DNA of 5,924 bases from Heritagella sp051881655 (GTDB lineage Bacteria; Bacillota; Clostridia; Oscillospirales; Acutalibacteraceae). Position numbers and translations under genes: made by a program. Below the pieces are notes generated by a model. The model saw nothing but the letters and a program-made list of their open reading frames with translations, made no database searches and had not been told where the DNA came from. Location: NCBI GenBank assembly GCA_051881655.1, contig JBJEQH010000228.1:1-5924 (forward strand), given 5' to 3'. Positions 5,448-5,924 of this stretch are shown one piece after another; position 1 is the first letter of the stretch, and every line of letters starts with the position of its first letter.

Positions 5448-5696
5448 AGAATTCATAAATTGGAAACATTTCGCAAAACTTTCCCAAACATCCGCCTGAT
5501 ATTCTTATGACAGAATAAAGTCAGAGCGGGAGCCGTCGATAACTCCATGGATTCGGAACTTCCGGTACAGGCAACCCTCTCTCTGTACACTGGAAAGGGG
5601 TAAATCCGGACTGCTCGGAAATGCAGAAGCATTTCGCCGGATGGATACGGCGCCCTGCAAATATACATAGCGGACTGCAGCACAGAACAGCCGCCG
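5448..5696 (+). other. non-coding stretch with several small inverted repeats; possible untranslated RNA or 3' region
   Basis: No + strand gene is evident here. The open frames on the other strand overlap each other in different frames and look spurious. Inverted repeats are TATTCT (5500-5505)/AGAATA (5512-5517) and GTACAG (5565-5570)/CTGTAC (5583-5588). There is also a nested pair, ATCCGG (5604-5609)/CCGGAT (5637-5642), around GAAATGC (5618-5624)/GCATTTC (5629-5635) with a four-base AGAA loop. I match none of these to a known riboswitch or RNA family, and no good promoter precedes them. Confidence 0.4.
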
Positions 5697-5772
5697 GAGA
5701 GAACAGAACCCGAAACAGGTGGGGTGCCGCAGGGACTCCGCCTGTTTCGGGTTCTGTTGCGGGTCTCTTTTT
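5697..5772 (+). terminator. long hairpin with perfect 18-bp core and T-run, probable terminator
   Basis: AACAGAACCCGAAACAGG (5702-5719) pairs perfectly with its complement at 5741-5758. The helix extends inward with G-rich/C-rich pairs including wobbles, to a loop near 5725-5735. Outside, GAGA (5697-5700) can pair with TCTC (5764-5767) across an internal loop, which brings the helix base right up to the T-run 5768-5772. The orientation is + strand. It is unusually long for a terminator and might be a dispersed repeat used as one. Confidence 0.65.
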
Positions 5773-5804
5773 GAACGGCAACAAAAGGAAACGCAAACAA
5801 TTCT

Positions 5805-5833
5805 TTTCCATTTCGCCGCTGTCGTGCTATACT
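5805..5833 (+). promoter_or_regulatory. sigma-A-type promoter for the gene starting at the window end
   Basis: TTTCCA (5805-5810, four of six) and TATACT (5828-5833, five of six) are separated by 17 bp, and TG at 5825-5826 forms an extended -10. Transcription would start near 5840, giving a leader of about 70 bases before ATG 5910. It follows a terminator-like hairpin, so a new transcription unit begins here. Confidence 0.75.
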
Positions 5834-5909
5834 GTAAAAAGGGTGGAAATCCCGTGTGGAAAAGCCCGGCAGTCCGGTTCTCCATTTACTTTCACAGGGG
5901 GAAATGCGC

Positions 5910-5924
5910 ATGTTTCATATTCTG
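5910..5924 (+). CDS. start of a truncated gene of unknown product (3' cut by window edge)
   Basis: Only the first codons (MFHIL) are in the window, too few to identify a product. ATG 5910 has AGGGGG (5896-5901) eight bases upstream. An in-frame ATG at 5904 is only two bases from that site and is less likely. The promoter at 5805-5833 and the preceding terminator-like hairpin support a real gene start. Confidence 0.55.

Noticed and set aside
5521..5600. tRNA-like T-arm sequence on the - strand (GTTCCGAATCC-like)
   Set aside because: No acceptor stem, anticodon arm or D arm can be placed around it.
5453..5911. Overlapping - strand open frames near the window end
   Set aside because: Several frames are open at once over the inverted repeats, none has a clear family motif, and the + strand promoter and ribosome site for the next gene lie inside them.

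Overview
All genes that I can support lie on the + strand. The window looks like a fairly GC-rich, anaerobic Bacillota (Firmicutes) chromosome, most like the gut Clostridia/Oscillospiraceae. This rests on purine-rich Shine-Dalgarno sites, a YerC/YecD-type TrpR-like protein, an oxygen-sensitive indolepyruvate:ferredoxin oxidoreductase, and short spacings between genes. The taxonomic call is an inference and no marker gene is present.

Layout. Positions 3-149 are the C-terminal end of a probable TetR-family regulator. A strong extended -10 promoter (195-222), bracketed by short repeats, precedes an AMP-forming acyl-CoA ligase (322-1956). A 364-base gap (1957-2320) holds several hairpins, including a perfect 13-bp stem, and no convincing gene. 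Then come a TrpR-like DNA-binding protein (2321-2635), iorA (2681-4408) and iorB (4425-5000), tightly spaced and closed by a strong intrinsic terminator (5032-5072). A separate 73-residue protein built from 11-residue repeats follows (5196-5417). The last 490 bases are mostly non-coding but rich in inverted repeats. They include a hairpin with a perfect 18-bp core ahead of a T-run. They end with a good promoter (5805-5833) and the first codons of another gene (5910 onward).

How the genes work together. IorA and IorB are the two subunits of an enzyme that oxidatively decarboxylates aryl pyruvates (from Trp, Phe, Tyr) to aryl-acetyl-CoA and reduced ferredoxin, or runs in reverse. The nearby ligase could make or consume the same kind of acyl-CoA. 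Together they form a plausible module linking aromatic amino acids with aryl acetates. The TrpR-like gene sits immediately upstream of iorA, which suggests an aromatic-amino-acid-responsive switch, but its ligand and operator cannot be read from the sequence. I see no mobile element, CRISPR array, tRNA or rRNA.

The enzymatic core belongs to known families. The less explained parts are the hairpin-rich leader ahead of the TrpR-like gene, the hendecad-repeat small protein, and the structured non-coding stretch near the end.
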